Part shown: piece by piece, positions 35,001-50,000 of the stretch
Layout: every line of letters begins with the position of its first letter
Numbering within the stretch: the first letter of the stretch is position 1
Assembly (NCBI RefSeq): GCF_001640805.2
Contig: NC_066835.1
Span: forward strand, 21,954,182 to 22,018,181
Direction of reading: 5' to 3'
From: Lates calcarifer
Taxonomy: Eukaryota; Chordata; Actinopteri; Centropomidae
Length of the DNA stretch: 64,000 nt
Made by a program: the position numbers and the translations under genes
The notes under the pieces: generated by a model
What the model saw: the letters and a program-made list of their open reading frames with translations, nothing else
Database searches by the model: none
What the model was told of the DNA's origin: nothing

Positions 35001-38000
35001 TGCGAGGGGTCACGTTCTTGGCCTGGAGGTCTCCTGGCCCGTCCCCATCGCTCCCAGAGCCTGAAGAGTCATTTTAATTTCAGTTTTCACCTGAGTCTTA
35101 GTAAGTTTCTGCTTTACGATTAATTGCTGTTAAAATGTTCTTACTTCCGGTTCCTGTGGTTCAACTACAGCCCAACATGTACAGATCGAGACTTAGACTA
35201 AGTTTCCACTAAACTGGTAAAAACAAAACCTCCTCCTCCAAGTTTAGCACTGCTTTAAAATCATGGTATCACCACTGTGTGTGGGTGTGTGTGCTGACCA
35301 CTGGTGGTAGTAAAGCTGGTGGTGGTTGGTGAGCTCTCCAGGCCGCCCAGCTGGCTGGTTATGGTGACGGTGTAGGTGGTGGATCCTTCCAGATCGCTCA
35401 GCTGCTGCTCCGCTGCGTTTCCAGACACCGTGATCCTCAACTCTGAACCTGAACAAACACAATCCACTGGTCAACAGGCGTTGGGATGGGGTGGAAACTG
35501 GTTTAATGATACAAACATTTGTGCTCCCCAAAAAGTGCTATATAAGCCCAATTTAACTCCTTTACACCTGACTGTCATTCAGTTTATAAAACAGTCAAAG
35601 TGCAGCTGGAACACATGAGCAAGTCAGTAGAAAGAAACATGTTTTAACAACAGATACGCAACTGCACCAACACTTACCTGTACCCGAGCCATAAACGATG
35701 GCGTACTTATCGATGGCGGCCAACGCTGGACGCCACAATAACAAGGCCTTGGTGTCGGTGACATTTACAGCCCGGAGGTCTGTAGGTGGGTCAGGGACTG
35801 AGGGAGTAACAGACATTATGATATTTATATTAATTTCAATTTATTTGTGTCAAAAATGGAAAAAAAACAGAACACACAAAAACAGCTAAGTGCCGACTGT
35901 ACAATGCTGGAAAAGAAAGAAGAAAAAAAAAAGGATTTCACTTTGAGAAACTTTGTCAACAATTACACCATCAGCGATGGGAATCATCTGAATAAAGAAA
36001 GACAGTTTTGAAACAACACAGAGCACTGAAACAAATCCAGGATGAGACTCCTCTGAGAAAACCAGGAAAAATGCACTGATTCTTTCCAGATCCAGCACCT
36101 GCTACAGACATTATGAGAGCTGTGATTTCTGAGTCTTTATGCAGAGAAACATAAGGAAACATGCAGATTAAGATTTTAGCTTTTCAACTTATTCAACTGT
36201 CTTCAATTTAGTTTTATATAAAAAAAAGAAAATGGGTCACTTAAGCAGCTGCTCCTTTTACCCACAGAGTGAATAATATGAATATTTTATTTGTACTCAC
36301 GTGTCATAACAGAGTCTTTGATGGGATCGCTCTCGTCCAGTCCGAGGATGGAGATGACGCTGACCTCATAAGAAGAACCAGGGGAGAGTTTTGATAGGTC
36401 GAGGATGGAGTCCTCAGAGTCCAGGGACACCGACACCGGCTCTCCTAAGCACAGAAGATCCAGTATCAGTGATTTACTGGTTTGTTCAGGTTCTTGCAGT
36501 GGTAAAGTTGTTTTGGTAGAACTACAGTAGATGTTTACCATTATCTTTATTAATCTAAAGCACAAACTGAGTTAGCTTTACATCTCAAAACAAAAGCTAA
36601 ACCTCTGAATTATAGGTACTGATTTCAGGCTGCAAACAGCCTCACCAAACTCCACCAAAAGCAGATGTTAAACTCCTACATAAAACTAGTGATTGGACAT
36701 CAAGTTACTATCAGTTGTTTCTTTAATTTCTTGGATCAGTTTGTCAACTTTTTGATTAGAAACAGGGGACAACGATGTCACCACATCTGCCATGAGTACA
36801 ACATGGATTCCTCAACGTCTACCCTCCAGCAATAAGGTAGGACAGCCTGTATGCAGCCTGAGAGGCAAAAAGACACAATCTCCTTAAGCTCGTTGCTTTG
36901 ATTCAACTCAGATGGGTGAACTAACATCTCTCAATGTTCAAAAAGATTTTAGTCTGAAAATCAGCCTGAAAAAATACATGAGATGAACAAAAATAGGATT
37001 TGGGAAAGTGATGGGGGGATTCACCCTCATCCCCAGTGGCAATTACGCCCTTGGCTGCTCCAGTTAGCAGCACAGTTAGTATTGGACCACTGTAGTTGGA
37101 CGACCTCTTGTGGATCATTAATCCATTAGTCGTACATGAGAGCCAGATTTGAGCTGCTATAGGAACATGAACCTCGGCCTGTCTAGAGTAAATTTCTCCT
37201 AAACAGCAACAAGCAAATTATCTTTCAAGAGGTAAACGTTATTTCAAACAACCACCACTGCTCTAGATAAGTTCACATGGGATTTTGATGGTACATTACC
37301 AAATAATAACTCTAAAAGGAACCAAACCATAAGTTAAAACTGGCCATAAAGACACTGATAATTATTGATTACTTTTATGCCATCTAGTGAATCCAGGAAG
37401 CAGCTTTTAATAGAAAAATAAAATAAAAATGAAAGAAAACATGAACTCAGTTTCTCACCATCCTCAGCGTGGGTGTAGGTGACTTTGAAACCACTGACAG
37501 GACTCTTGGGTTTGGTCCAGGCCACCGTCAGGGAGTTTTCTGTCACCTTACTGAAGACTATGTTGGTTGGAGGCTCTGGTCCTGGACGGTATGAAGAACA
37601 CAAGAGGTGAATGAAAGCAAGGAAGGAAGGGGAGGAAGTGAATCAGAGGAGGATGTAAAAGAAAAGGAGAAAACATGAAGAAGCAGCTGAGAAAACAGAA
37701 ATAAGAAGACATAAGTAAAAATAGTGACAAAGTAGATGAGAAGAATAACATTGGGTTTTTCTGAAAATACATTTAAGTAGACAGTGTGTAAATTATTATT
37801 TATTCATCCATACGTTTGCTATTAGTGCTCCAGTGAGTTTAAGTGTATATATGTATAGTGCAAACATATATACAGTATACAAATCATATACAGACATACA
37901 GTGAAACAATTAAATGCAGACGATGGATCCTGGAGAGCAGCAAAAGAGACATTTAATAGTTAGCTGGTTGCTCAAACCTGAAAATAAAAGCATGGCAGGA

Positions 38001-41000
38001 ATAAATGACGTAAAAACCAAAAAGAAGAAAAGGAGATAACTTCATAAGATTATTAAGGATGAATGAAAACAAATACATCCAGATATTAATTTAACACAAT
38101 CAGAGGAGCTGGAAGTGAAGATTCACATTTAAAGCATTAGGAAATGATTTTGAGGACAGACTTTCAACCTGACCAGAGAGTGGATGATTTCCCATTTGAT
38201 AAATAAAAAATGTGACTCTTTCTAATAAAATTTAATACTGTAATGTTAAATATGTTCCATACTGTTAATCTGTACAGTATGGACATATATTGTTTCTTGG
38301 CACCCAATTTAAATTTAAAATATCTACATTTAACTCTGATGTACGTTTTGATTTATTTCTATTGGAACTGGATTACTAATTTCCACACTTGGCATTTGGA
38401 TGTGAAAGGTGAAGACAGACCAAATGTACAGAGACCAGCTGTGGTCTTACCCTGGTTTGGGTGAGAGGTGAAGGGGTGTCAGTGAAGCTGGCTGTTAGCT
38501 TACCCTGAATGAGAGAAGACCAGAGCAGCAGTGAATGAATGGTGATGTTATGTGGTTGTTGTTTTTTTAAAATTCTTCATTTGATGTCAACTCCGTTGAC
38601 TGTAAAATACTACCAGGCAGACAGAAAAACTGGGTTTGGCTCTCAGGCACAGTGGCTCAATTCATATTAGGAAAGGAACTGATTTGTCTTGGCTTTTTTA
38701 TGCATATGCTCAAAAATGATATCACAATTATGCAGACGACACCCAAATTTACCTTGCTCTGTCACAAGCAACTACAGTACCATAGATTTGCTGTACAAGA
38801 GGACTGAACCTGTAAATGACTGAATGTCCCTGAACTTTGTACGGACAAAACTAAGCTAATTATCTTTGGCACAAAAGATGCAAAGCTGAGAGTCAGCACT
38901 CATCTTGACTCTGTTTGCAGTTAAAAGTTTGATTAATTTAAGGCCTCAGAAAGTAATTTAGTTTAGAGAAAGACTGTCAACACAGTTAAATATTTTAAAA
39001 CAAAAAAACAGGTCTCTGGTGTCAAGAACAAATTGCTTGCTGACTTGCTACTTTTCACAACACTACATGGACATCAGACTACCTCCTGCAGTTAACCAAC
39101 ATGCTTAAGGAAACTGATGCTAATGTTAAGTTGATTAATGAACAATGTGACAAACTGTGCCATTGTATATCTGAGGTTTGACATCAAATAACTGAGTGTG
39201 TCTTTGTCTCATTGAGAGAGTGTTGATGATGTTGTATGGCTGCTAATTCATGAATATGAGTATTTAACATATTCATGAAAGTTGAGGAGTGAGTGCACAA
39301 ACAGCATGAACACAGAACATAAATTCTTAATGGGCTTTTTCAACATCAACATCTGCTGAAAACAAACAACAAAACAGATTATATGTCATTGAACTAATGT
39401 TTAAATGAGAAATGTGGACAACAAATCTGAAACTGTAAAACACAAGCTTACAGTTTTCAAGAGCAACACAGTGCTTGAGCTCTTGAAATGAAAATGGAGG
39501 AGACGTTTAGTGGGAAGCAAATATTACTAGTCACATTCAAGGCAAGTGATGATTAGTTTACAACTGAATATGTGTTTTAATGAGCTCAACATGAAGTGCA
39601 ACAAAGACATATGCGTGAACAGTTTTTTTTTATTATGAACAGACTGAGATTGATTGAAGTACGAGCTCAAGAGGAAAGTGCGAGTTGTTTGAAGAGGGAT
39701 TCACAACATTGACAGTAATGTTGTAGCATTGTACAGTAGGAATTCATGTTGCTCTACTGTCACAATGGTGTGTACCTGTACTGATGACAAGCTTGTGCAG
39801 TCTGGACAGAAGGCCAGGACCCTTTCCAAGCAAGGTCACGGTGTAGTCGTTCTGAGGAAGCAGATCCCCAAAGTGGAAGGAGCGAGCTGAACCTGGAATA
39901 ACTTTTTTGAAGGTTTTGTCACTTTCTGTTGCAGGTTTGACTGTTGTGCTGCTTTGTTTCCTTGGAATATGGGTAACGACACTTTCTGGTACTCTGTTTT
40001 CATCTTCGGTGCTTCTGTTTTCGGATTCAGGTTCTTTGGTTTTTGAATGCTTCCCATCCTCCTCTTCATTACCACCCTCTTTCTCAGAGTCGTCTTTTTG
40101 TCTCTCTTGGTCTTTCTTGCCCTCCTTCTGCTTTGTGCTTTCATCTTTTTCAACTTGTTTCCTTGTCACAACAAAGTTTTTGTACTTTCCTTCTGGTGAG
40201 TCCCATATGAGTGTGAATCCATCTGAGGTCCGGTTCGTCACCCCCACATAGTCCAGAGGTTCCCTTATGACTCCAGAAGAAGAAACATCTGATCCTGTTT
40301 GAGGTTTGGACGTAGCACCTCTTGTCTGTCCAGTTTTACTGTCAAACACTCGTTTTGCAGTATTATGTGGTTTTGGACCCCTTGCCCTGTCACTCCCTCT
40401 GATGTTATGGGGTTGTCCTGTTATATGCTTTGATGGTGGTTGTCTCTTTGGAGGTGTGACTGGTCTTGGGGCTCTTAAATCAGAGGAAGTTTGTTTGATG
40501 TTTGGTCTACTTTGAACTGTAGGGGAAGTATTTGTACCATCATCAACTCTCTGTTTATGGACGTCAGAGTCAAAATTAGAATCTGGGGAACTGGTTTCTT
40601 CTTCCTCAGATTTGGTAGTATGGATTGGAACACTGTCCCCCTTTTCTAATTCGTTAACCTGTGGACTGACGGTAGTATCATGACCATCCATCTGGACACT
40701 TGGAGTTGCCTCTACACTCCTTTGTTCTCCTGCTTGTCTAATTTGGACTACTTGTGTAGGCCTGGGGACATCCTGCTCTCCTAATTGGTTATCTGTGATT
40801 TTAGGGGTACCGTCTGTTTCTAGTTGGACAGTTCCAACATTAATATCGGTGCCTCCATTTTGTCTTCTGATTGAGAACGGTTTGCGCACGAGAACTCTAT
40901 GTGGATGTTGAGGATGTCTCAGGTTTGGACGGGTTTTATTTTGGAAAGGTCCACCATAAAGTTGGGTCCGACGGAGGTAACCAACTTTGGTGGTTGGGCG

Positions 41001-44000
41001 GCGGGGGGAGGGCACTTCACTATCTCTGAGAGACTGATTTAACTCATTGGATATGCTCGTTGTATAGATTCTCATCCCATCTCTATCTTCAATCTTCTCC
41101 TCTGGCTTTACACCTTCAACTGGACCAGATTCTTTGGAAATGGAAAGAGATGAAGTAGTTGGCAATTCAGTGGGAGGTACCTGCTCTTTCTGTGTCTCCG
41201 TCTCAGGATTTAATGGTCGAATGGGGCGAGTCAAGAACCTCAAATTTGGGCGTGTCCGGTTCTGCAGTGGTCCCTTGTTTGGAAAGGGACGACGCATGTA
41301 TCCAGGAGGAGGACGGCGAACTGGGATTCGTACTCCTTCTGTCTGCATCTTTTTTTTGTTTAGCTCAACTCCAGCAGATGCAGGTGAAGCTGACTCATCC
41401 TTGTCTCCACTTGCATCCCTGACTGGAGTGTTTATTTGAACTGAGGATAATTCGGTTGGAGCAGATGATGATGATGATTCATTTGTGGATGTATGTCCTG
41501 TCTCTGCCTCTCTTCCAGGCTTAATGTTCAAATGAAGAGGGGAACGGTGAGGAAATCTAAAATTCAGATGGGTTTTGTTCTGAATCAAACCAAGGTTTGG
41601 GCGTAGACGACGTATGAAGCCACGTTTTGGAGGTGTGTGGCGGAGGAGAGGAACACTACCTTCTCCTGAGGGTGGTTGTTTTCTTTCTTCAGATGATGCA
41701 GTGATGTCAGTGGTGCTTTTTGTGTTATCAACATCTAATTCATTACTTACAACTGAATCTGATTCATCTGAGCTGGAGGAGGATGCTGATGACAGAGGTG
41801 ATGATGATGATGATGATGAAGGTGAATGAGATGGTGATTGAGAGGGTGATGATGAAGTTAGTGCAGATGATGGTGCCGCTGTTGATGAAGATGAAATTTG
41901 TGAAGGTGATGGTAAAGACAACGAGGATGAAAATGCTGGCAGTAATGACGGTGTATCTGATGACTGTGATGATGATGGTGATGATGACTGTGAGGTTGAT
42001 GGATGTGATGATTGTGATGATGAGGAGGATGGTAATGATGACAGTGGCCTCAGTCCAGTTAAAATCTGCTTCCTCACTGTGTCTGCATCATCAGAAAGGT
42101 CTGATGCTTTGGACAGGTGAACAGAAAATGTTGTGATATTCAAACTGCCAAAGGTGTCCGTCAGGAGTTTATGTAAGGGATCAGGAGTATAGCCGAGGTC
42201 TGGGGGTGTACCATCTGTTTCATCTGAACCCAATGTGTTTCCTACCAGCACTGTCCCATCCCCTCTACACCCGCTGCCTCTCTCCTTATGGGGTAATCTG
42301 ATGTGCGTCACTTTAATTTTGTTCAGACATTTCTTCTCTTGGCTTTGAACAGTCCCAGTTGGCTCTGAAGACACTGGAGCAGTGTCGTTTCCTTGGCCCG
42401 CCATGCCAACATCTGGTTGCTCTTTTGGTTCCTCCAGACTTCTTTGCCTGTTTGTTTCTGAATCAGTTCCAGACACTATAGCTGGATTTTTGTCATCCCT
42501 CCTTTCAGTGCTTGATGCTTCAATGCTAGGTTTTTTCACAGTCCAAGCTATTGTCCTGTTTCCTATTTTGGTAGCACCTGGTTTAGGTTTTTTGGGCACT
42601 ATCGGTGCTTTTTTCTTCTCCCCCATTAGGGGCTTTTTCAAAGGGCCAGGGCCAAACCTTCTTCCTCCGGGCACAACTCTGGTTGTGTTAAATTTGAAAG
42701 GGCCAGGGACTTTTGGATTCCTGGACAATGTGAACCTATCAGCAAGTTTGGGCCTGGTGCCATTTATGGGCATTGTTCTGCTGACCAGAGGTTTAGTTCT
42801 TGCACTCACAGAGGTTGAGGAGTCTTTATTAGGTTCATCGATACCTCTAGCATTTACAGAATCAGCCTCTCTCTCATCCTCCCTCCTCCCCTGTTGGTTG
42901 AAGACTTGTACCTCAGGTGATGGGTTGAATTCTTGGTCCCTGTCACCATCATCTTGTTCAGGTGCTTGTGTGACCTGCAGGGTCAAAGCTGCCGTGGTAA
43001 CCCTTGGAAATGTTTTCCCTAAAGATGTGAAGGGAGTGAGCATTTGGATTCAGTGTTAAGGTCATTGTATGCTGCTGTTGTTAATGATCCAGAGGAGACT
43101 GTGTCTAACAAAGGAAGGAAGGATAATATAATACGTTTTAATATCACTGGCCCCATTTACACTTGTCATTTCAAGTGGCTCGTAGTCATATAAGATTCAG
43201 ATGAGATTTAAAACACTGTCATTTACTCTCAGCCATATCTGCATCTCCGTTGGCCAGATTATGAATCTGATTACAATCCATCTTTGTTTTCTCAGTTACA
43301 TCTACATCAGGTCGGCCCCCCTCCGTTCCAGAGGGAGTTGGTCATGCACCTGAAGCTGTTTGGTAAAAAGTACCAGAAGAACTTCTGACCTTTGGCAGTT
43401 TAGTTACAGTTTAGGTTGTGGATATTTCCACACAATACCTGCTGATGCAGTTATACTGTAGGATAAGTAAAAAATACATATGTATGTTGGAGGAACAGAT
43501 GCATTTACACCTTTTTTAACATCTGGCTACAATTCATCTCAGGCTTCTTGGATGCATTTACACTTAGCTTTTTTGAGATCCAATAGCTAACTGTGACACA
43601 TGAAGTGACTCAGTGTAAATGGGATCATTATGATACTTTAGGAACTTTGATTTAAAGTACTTTGTCAGAGACTATGCAAAAACAAATGAACATCTTGTGG
43701 TCTCCTTGTAGCACCTGCAAGGAGAAAATTGAAAGAAATTAATTTTGAGGTTGGACAGAGGAATTCAACGTGCTTGGTGTCTGTGTCACTGTTGAGAAAG
43801 AAATATAATGACCAGGTTCAGGAAAATGAAGCAGTTTAAGGAATGTTTTCTTCTCATTATTTTTGCTGGAGGGTTAAGGTTGCACCTCGCTTCATTAACT
43901 TTTACAATAATGTTTCTCCACACTGTAATGAGTTTTATATGATGTGTTCCATTGAATGATGAGGTGTCTGGACACAAAGTTTCACTTGCTCTCACTTATT

Positions 44001-47000
44001 AAGAGAAAGGCTGTTCTCACCTGAATACAGTCTGGACAAGAAACATTAAACTTGCTCACACTTAGAAATAGAAAGCTTGAAGAATCCTTGAATCCAGAGA
44101 TTTATTTCCTTCTATTCCTTTGAGCTAAAACCGTTTTCTGTCCTTATCTGTTTTTCAGACTGTCTGTCTCTTTGTCCTAAGTTTTGCTCAAGCATTATTG
44201 TTAAAAATGTTACTTTTCAATGAAACCATCTTTCTCCCAAACTGATTGAGTATTTACATTTTCAGACAAGATGAACTTTTTACGAACCAAAATATATTCA
44301 GAGCCTTCTGGATAATTTTCATCTCAGTAATTTGCTACAACAGTTGCTTGCCGTAACAAATAGGAGGAAATAGTGTATTTGTTGGGGACTATTTTCAGCA
44401 GTGGATTAATCCACTTTTGGTGCTGCTGTGAATATTTGGGGAAGCAGGTTGTTGTGTATTTGTGAGTCAAAATAAACTATAAACTGGTTTATTTTCAGTC
44501 CTACTTACCGGGAACTGCCTGGGTGGTTGCAGGTTTGCTCCGACTTGGGCCCTTCTCCGCCACGAGGGTGATGTCATACAAACGCCCCGCCTCTAGCTGC
44601 CGGATGTGGGCGGAGTCTTGGTCGACTGGGACCGTCATTTCTTGACTGCTTCCTGCTCCGTTGCTTGGTGTGATGGTTAAACGGTACCTGTCGATCTCGC
44701 CCTGTGACTTCTCCCACTGCACCACCGCAGATGTCGAGGTCGTCTTGACGACTCTGAGGTTGGTGGGACCAGAGATGACTGAAGACAGAGAGGCAGAAGA
44801 AGAAAATGACAAAAGAAACAATTTACAGTTTTTACAGTCAGTCTTTTACCAGGTGATAAGTAGCTTTAGAAGCATGGTCATTTTTTTTAAATCTCTTTGT
44901 AGTCATTTCTTTCTCTGATCATTTTGTGTCTCTAGTCTGTTGCTTCTCTATGGTTGCTTTGCAAATCTCTGTAGTAGTTTTGTGTCTCTTCTTGGTAGTT
45001 TTTTGCCTCTTTGTGTGTGTTTTGCATCCTGTTTCATCTCTTTATAGTTGTTTTGTTTCTTTTCAAGGTTGTTTTTCCATTGATGTAGTCATTTTGCATC
45101 TCTTTGTGGTTATTTTGTGCCTTTTTATCTGAGCTCTATAAATTTCTAACAAGATCAGTAACTTCACACAGAAGCTCTGTATGACCCACCGGGAAAAGGC
45201 CCAGGAACCCAAGGGGTCCATGCCCAGTAGTCCCTTTGAATAATCCTTCCATATTTAGGCGTGATTCCATGGGGGAAAGTAGGTACACAAACATCCACTC
45301 ACTCTTTTTCAACCTTAAATTTACCCTGCAGACTTGGCTCGGCACATTTCCTCCTCCTCTTTACTTTCCTAAGCTCACCATTACGATCCTGCAGCCTCAG
45401 TCTTCCTGTTGCTGTCGGCCGCTCGGCAGCGTCCCTGCAGCCGTCACAGATTACAGCTTTCACAGGAAGGGCAGCGAGGGAGAAATGTTTAAACTATCTC
45501 TGCCAGTTTGGCCATTTGAGCCGCTCACATCTGCCAACATGTTGGTCAGAGTCTCCCTTTTCTAACCAGTTCACTTCAAACTGCACTTTTATAGAGACAT
45601 TTCACATTTGTAATCATTACTGTCAAATGCAATATATTCATGATTTCAGTATCTGCCATAGTTGATGAATGTGGCTTTTTTTAGTGCAGGTATTGGCATT
45701 GATATTCTGCATTAAAGCTGTAGCACATAATGCAAACGAGGCAATGAAATCCTTCAAGAAAATAAAAGTCATAAAACAATGTGATAAGAAAATAGGTACC
45801 AACTAGATGTTAAGTTTCTCTCAAAGAATCACAAGCACTGTCTTTAATAAAGGACAAATAAAGGTAAAAATCTCACGGGTCATGAATTCGGTGGAGCTCT
45901 CGCCTCCCCTCCTGCTGTCGATTTCTCCGGTGATGGTGACGTTGTACTCCTGACCGGCTGCCAGTCCTGTCTGAGTGAAGGTGGTCAGGCTGCCCTCCAC
46001 CTGGGCTGAGATCTGCTGGTCACTCTCCTTCTGTTGGGTCAGAACAGAGAACAAAGTTTTTTAATTTCATGTCATTGTTTGAACTTGACAGCAACACAAA
46101 CCCTAATCCTGCATGTTGACCAGCAGAAGGAGTGTTTTCTCCCACACTGACAGCTGACCATTAACTCCTGCACACAAACATGTTCCCAGCAATAAAAAGA
46201 ATCACAATCTAATCATGATGAGGGAACATGAAGAGATGCTGGTCAGACTCAGTGGAAACACTGTGCTGTCTGCAGGGCATCCACATGTGTGTGGGCAGAG
46301 ATAGACACTGGTTCTGTTGTATTTGTTTTTTTCTGGAATTTCCAAAATCAAATTCTACTGAAGCAAAACAGAAACAATCCTGAGGGAGATCACTGAAGTC
46401 ACTGAAGAGTCTTGAAATTCTTCTCGTTTTGTTCCTTGTGCCGCAACCACAAAGTTTTGTTTATGTGATTAAAAGCTGACATACTCAGTAATTGCTGTGC
46501 CCTGAAGGGACCATGAAGCTTTCTAAAAATAAAAGTTTGAAATGATTTCACCGGGAAGTTTCGCATTGCAAGACGCGGTGTACTGTGGTTAACAGGGAAA
46601 AGGCTCCTCTAATAGCAAAACTCAGACAAAAGCAGAGGATAAAAAGAAAATGCAAAGGAACATTTGAAGTAAGAAAAAACACAATTAACAGTTCAGGAAC
46701 CACAGTGTGGTCCGAACCAAAAATAGCAGGTGTGAAAGGTGCCACAGTCTAAAGGGCCAACATCTGGTCAGACCAAAAGAGATGGCTTCGATTCGAACTG
46801 TGAGCAGGTACGATCTCCCTCTAACTGAGTGATAGTCAGCAGCTGGAATCAGGCCCAGCAAGAGTAAAGCTGTAGTAAAGCCAGAGTAAAGCTGAACTGT
46901 AGATCAGTTAAAAAGACTTAGAAGTCATTAAAAACCAGCGATATCCAGCCAGGACTCTGATGGAAATATGGTAAATGAACTGCACTTATTTAGTGCTTTT

Positions 47001-50000
47001 CAAGTCAGACTGATCACTCCAAGTGCTTCACACTACAGATCACATTCACCTATTCATACACACATTCATTCAGCACTTATTCTATACGTAAGTGCTGCCT
47101 AACACATTCACACATTCGGGGGTGATTTGGGGTTCAGAACTTTGCCCAAGGATGCTTCGGCATGTGGACTGGAGGAGCCGGGTTTTGTGTTTCTAGGTTT
47201 TGTGTATGTTTCTAAGTTTCAGTCTGAATCATTTCACGCTGTGTGCTGAGTCGAAGCTTTTTAATCCTAAAAAAGCAACAAGTTCTTATTATTCAATTTA
47301 TGCATTGGAAAGCCTGAAACTTCCCATGAATTAAGAGTTGAGACTTACTCAACAATTACTCAGCTGGGAGTACTGCGTTGGCATTTTTTTTTTTTTTTTT
47401 GAATTTCTAATGAATGGATACCGTGTTGTAAAGTAAATGGACCACAGCTGGTTGCCATGTTGGTTGCTATGTTGGTTGCCTGGTGATGGGGTTTCAGAGG
47501 TCGTCCTGGATCAGTGTCCGCGTGTCAAAACGCTTTCACCCATTTCCATATAAATGAGGGTGACATCATTAAAGCTGAGGCTCCAATAAATTCATGATAC
47601 GCTTTAAAACAAGTCGAGGCTCTGTGGCATCTCTGTTCAGGGACGAAGAGGAGGAGGAGGAGGAGGACTAACTGGGCCACAGACTGACTCTCAGTCTGCA
47701 TGTTTATGTTCGTTTTCCTGTTGGAAAACAGATCTCAAGTCTCTAAAGAAGCTGTCTTCAAATGGCAGTGATGGAGGAAGAACTTTTGCTTCAGTCGGAG
47801 TAGAAATATCTGGGTGTAATAGTACTCTATTACAAGTAAAGTGCCTGCAATGATGAATGAATGAAAATACTCAAGTAAAGTAGCTCAGATTTGTACCTAA
47901 GTACAGTACTTGATTAATTGGACTTGTTTGCTTTTCACCACTGACAGATGTTTTCTGTTTAGCTGGGAAGTCGAGAACTCGTTATGATTCCTGTTGAAGT
48001 GATTTTATGTTGAGAAAACTTCACATGACTGTGAATGAAAACAGATGTTGCATTAATCCATTTTAAGAAATGATGGATGGGGTTGTGTTTTCTGAATTTT
48101 AAATTTACAATTTACAGATTTAGAGAGTTGTGAACAGTCCATCACCAGTGGGCCTTTCAAGCTGCCTTTGTTCGTAACGACTCCACTGGATGTACTTTAG
48201 TCAACGCTAATTATCTGAAAATATGGGAGCAGTTGGTCCTTTGTTGTTAGCCACTGCTGCTCCGTCAAGCTGTTGGAGCTAGTATGGCGCCCGCACTGTC
48301 ACTTCCTGATGAAATATTATCCAATTTTTGGAAAAACAAGACAACAATTTCAGAGAGAAGCAGACAGTCTGAGTTTGAGGGATAAATCCTGGATGTCAAA
48401 CGGATTTCAGCATCAAAAACATGTGAAGATAAAGATCAAAGTTAAAGCCACAGACCACAATGTTAACGTGAAACATAACGTCACTTGGACACAGAGGACT
48501 GAAATTCTAAGAGAGTCTTTATTCACTGTTAAGACCATTAAGAAGCAAAGTGTATACAACTGCCAGTAGCTAGCATAGCATAGCAGTGCTAGGTAATGAT
48601 TGATGTGCTGTACTTTGCTAAATGCTAGCTTCAAAGGTTTTTGCGTCCATCTGACTGGACGTATACGCACCCTGTGTCCATAACCAGGCACAACTTTTAG
48701 AAGTTCGTCCAGGCAAAATATTTCACCATGACGAGCTCGAAATCCACAAAAACCAGGCTGAAAATGACAAAACATTCAGGTTGGAGCACATAGACTGTGA
48801 TTGGCCAGTCTATGTTTGAGGGGTGGGACTTAGCAACAGTCCAACACGGTTTTTTTTTTCTGCCATCTCTATGGTTGGTCAGGACGAGGCAGCCACTACA
48901 GTTAAATCAAAAGTAAATCCTGTTGACTGTGGGTAGGACGGGGTAAAGCCTAATCTAAGAGGAAACTCTGCGTCCAATGAATCAGTTTCTTCAATGGATG
49001 AATCAGTCTGATTCAGAAATGTCCCGGCTGAGGTTCAGTAAAAACGACAGAATGAATGACCTGTTTGAACTGCAGCGACCACTGATTTATTCTGACAGCT
49101 TTTATGATTCAGTCCAGAATAAAACTGCAATTTAGTTCTGAATTAACTTCACTTGATTCAGATAACCGATCACGTAACCACTGCTGGTGGCTGATTCATG
49201 GTTCCCACTGACATAAAGCCTCCACTTCCTGCCACCGAAACTGTCATCGTGGACCTTTTTATTCACATCCACATAACAGAGACAGACAGATGTCACTAAA
49301 TGGAGACATAAAAACAAAACGGCAGTTTATGAAGCTCCATGAATCATGAAGCAAGAGGAAGTAGTTTTATACGGTGTCCTGCTGAAGGAGGATTTTTACA
49401 TTCTTATTCTGAAGTCTTTCCAGCGTTTGGCTTTGTTTTTGTCTTCTGATGGAAAATCAATTGTTGTCTGAACTTTACTGCCTTGAAGGATAACACCATG
49501 GTTTTGAATCTGGGCCTTCTTCCATGTTTCTGAGTATAAATGATTGATAGGGACAAAAATCAAAATTGATCAACAACGGTGTTGCAATGTAATCAAACGG
49601 TCTAATTGTCCATGTCAATGTACGTCCACTAAAGTTCGTGTTTTTGACGCTGACAGACTCTGATTGTTATTCTAAGTGTCTGACAACATTATGATAGGAT
49701 TCCTACAGAGACAGAGCTTTTTACTTAAGAGTAACATCCTTTTAGTTTAACCAGAAACATCTCTATATATCTCTACCAGACTCCATTGACAAAAACAGGA
49801 ATTTTACTGGGAGCTGCTGGAATACCACTGCCTCCATCTGTTAGTGTGTCTGTGTTACTGTGTGACTTTCAGTGGTGGAAGAAGTAATCAGATCCTTTAC
49901 TGAAGTAAAAGACAAATCCCTGCAGCAGGTTCAACATCTGCTGGAAAGACTGAGACCAGAAGAGCGGAGGCTGTTAAAGCAGCAGATTAATGGCCATTGT

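Noticed and set aside
41720..42136. Met/Val-rich plus-strand open frame
   Set aside because: Produced by the GATGATGAT repeats that encode Ser on the minus strand.
42382..43059. 225-residue plus-strand open frame
   Set aside because: Antisense shadow of the giant tenascin exon, whose splice sites and flanking domains support the minus strand.
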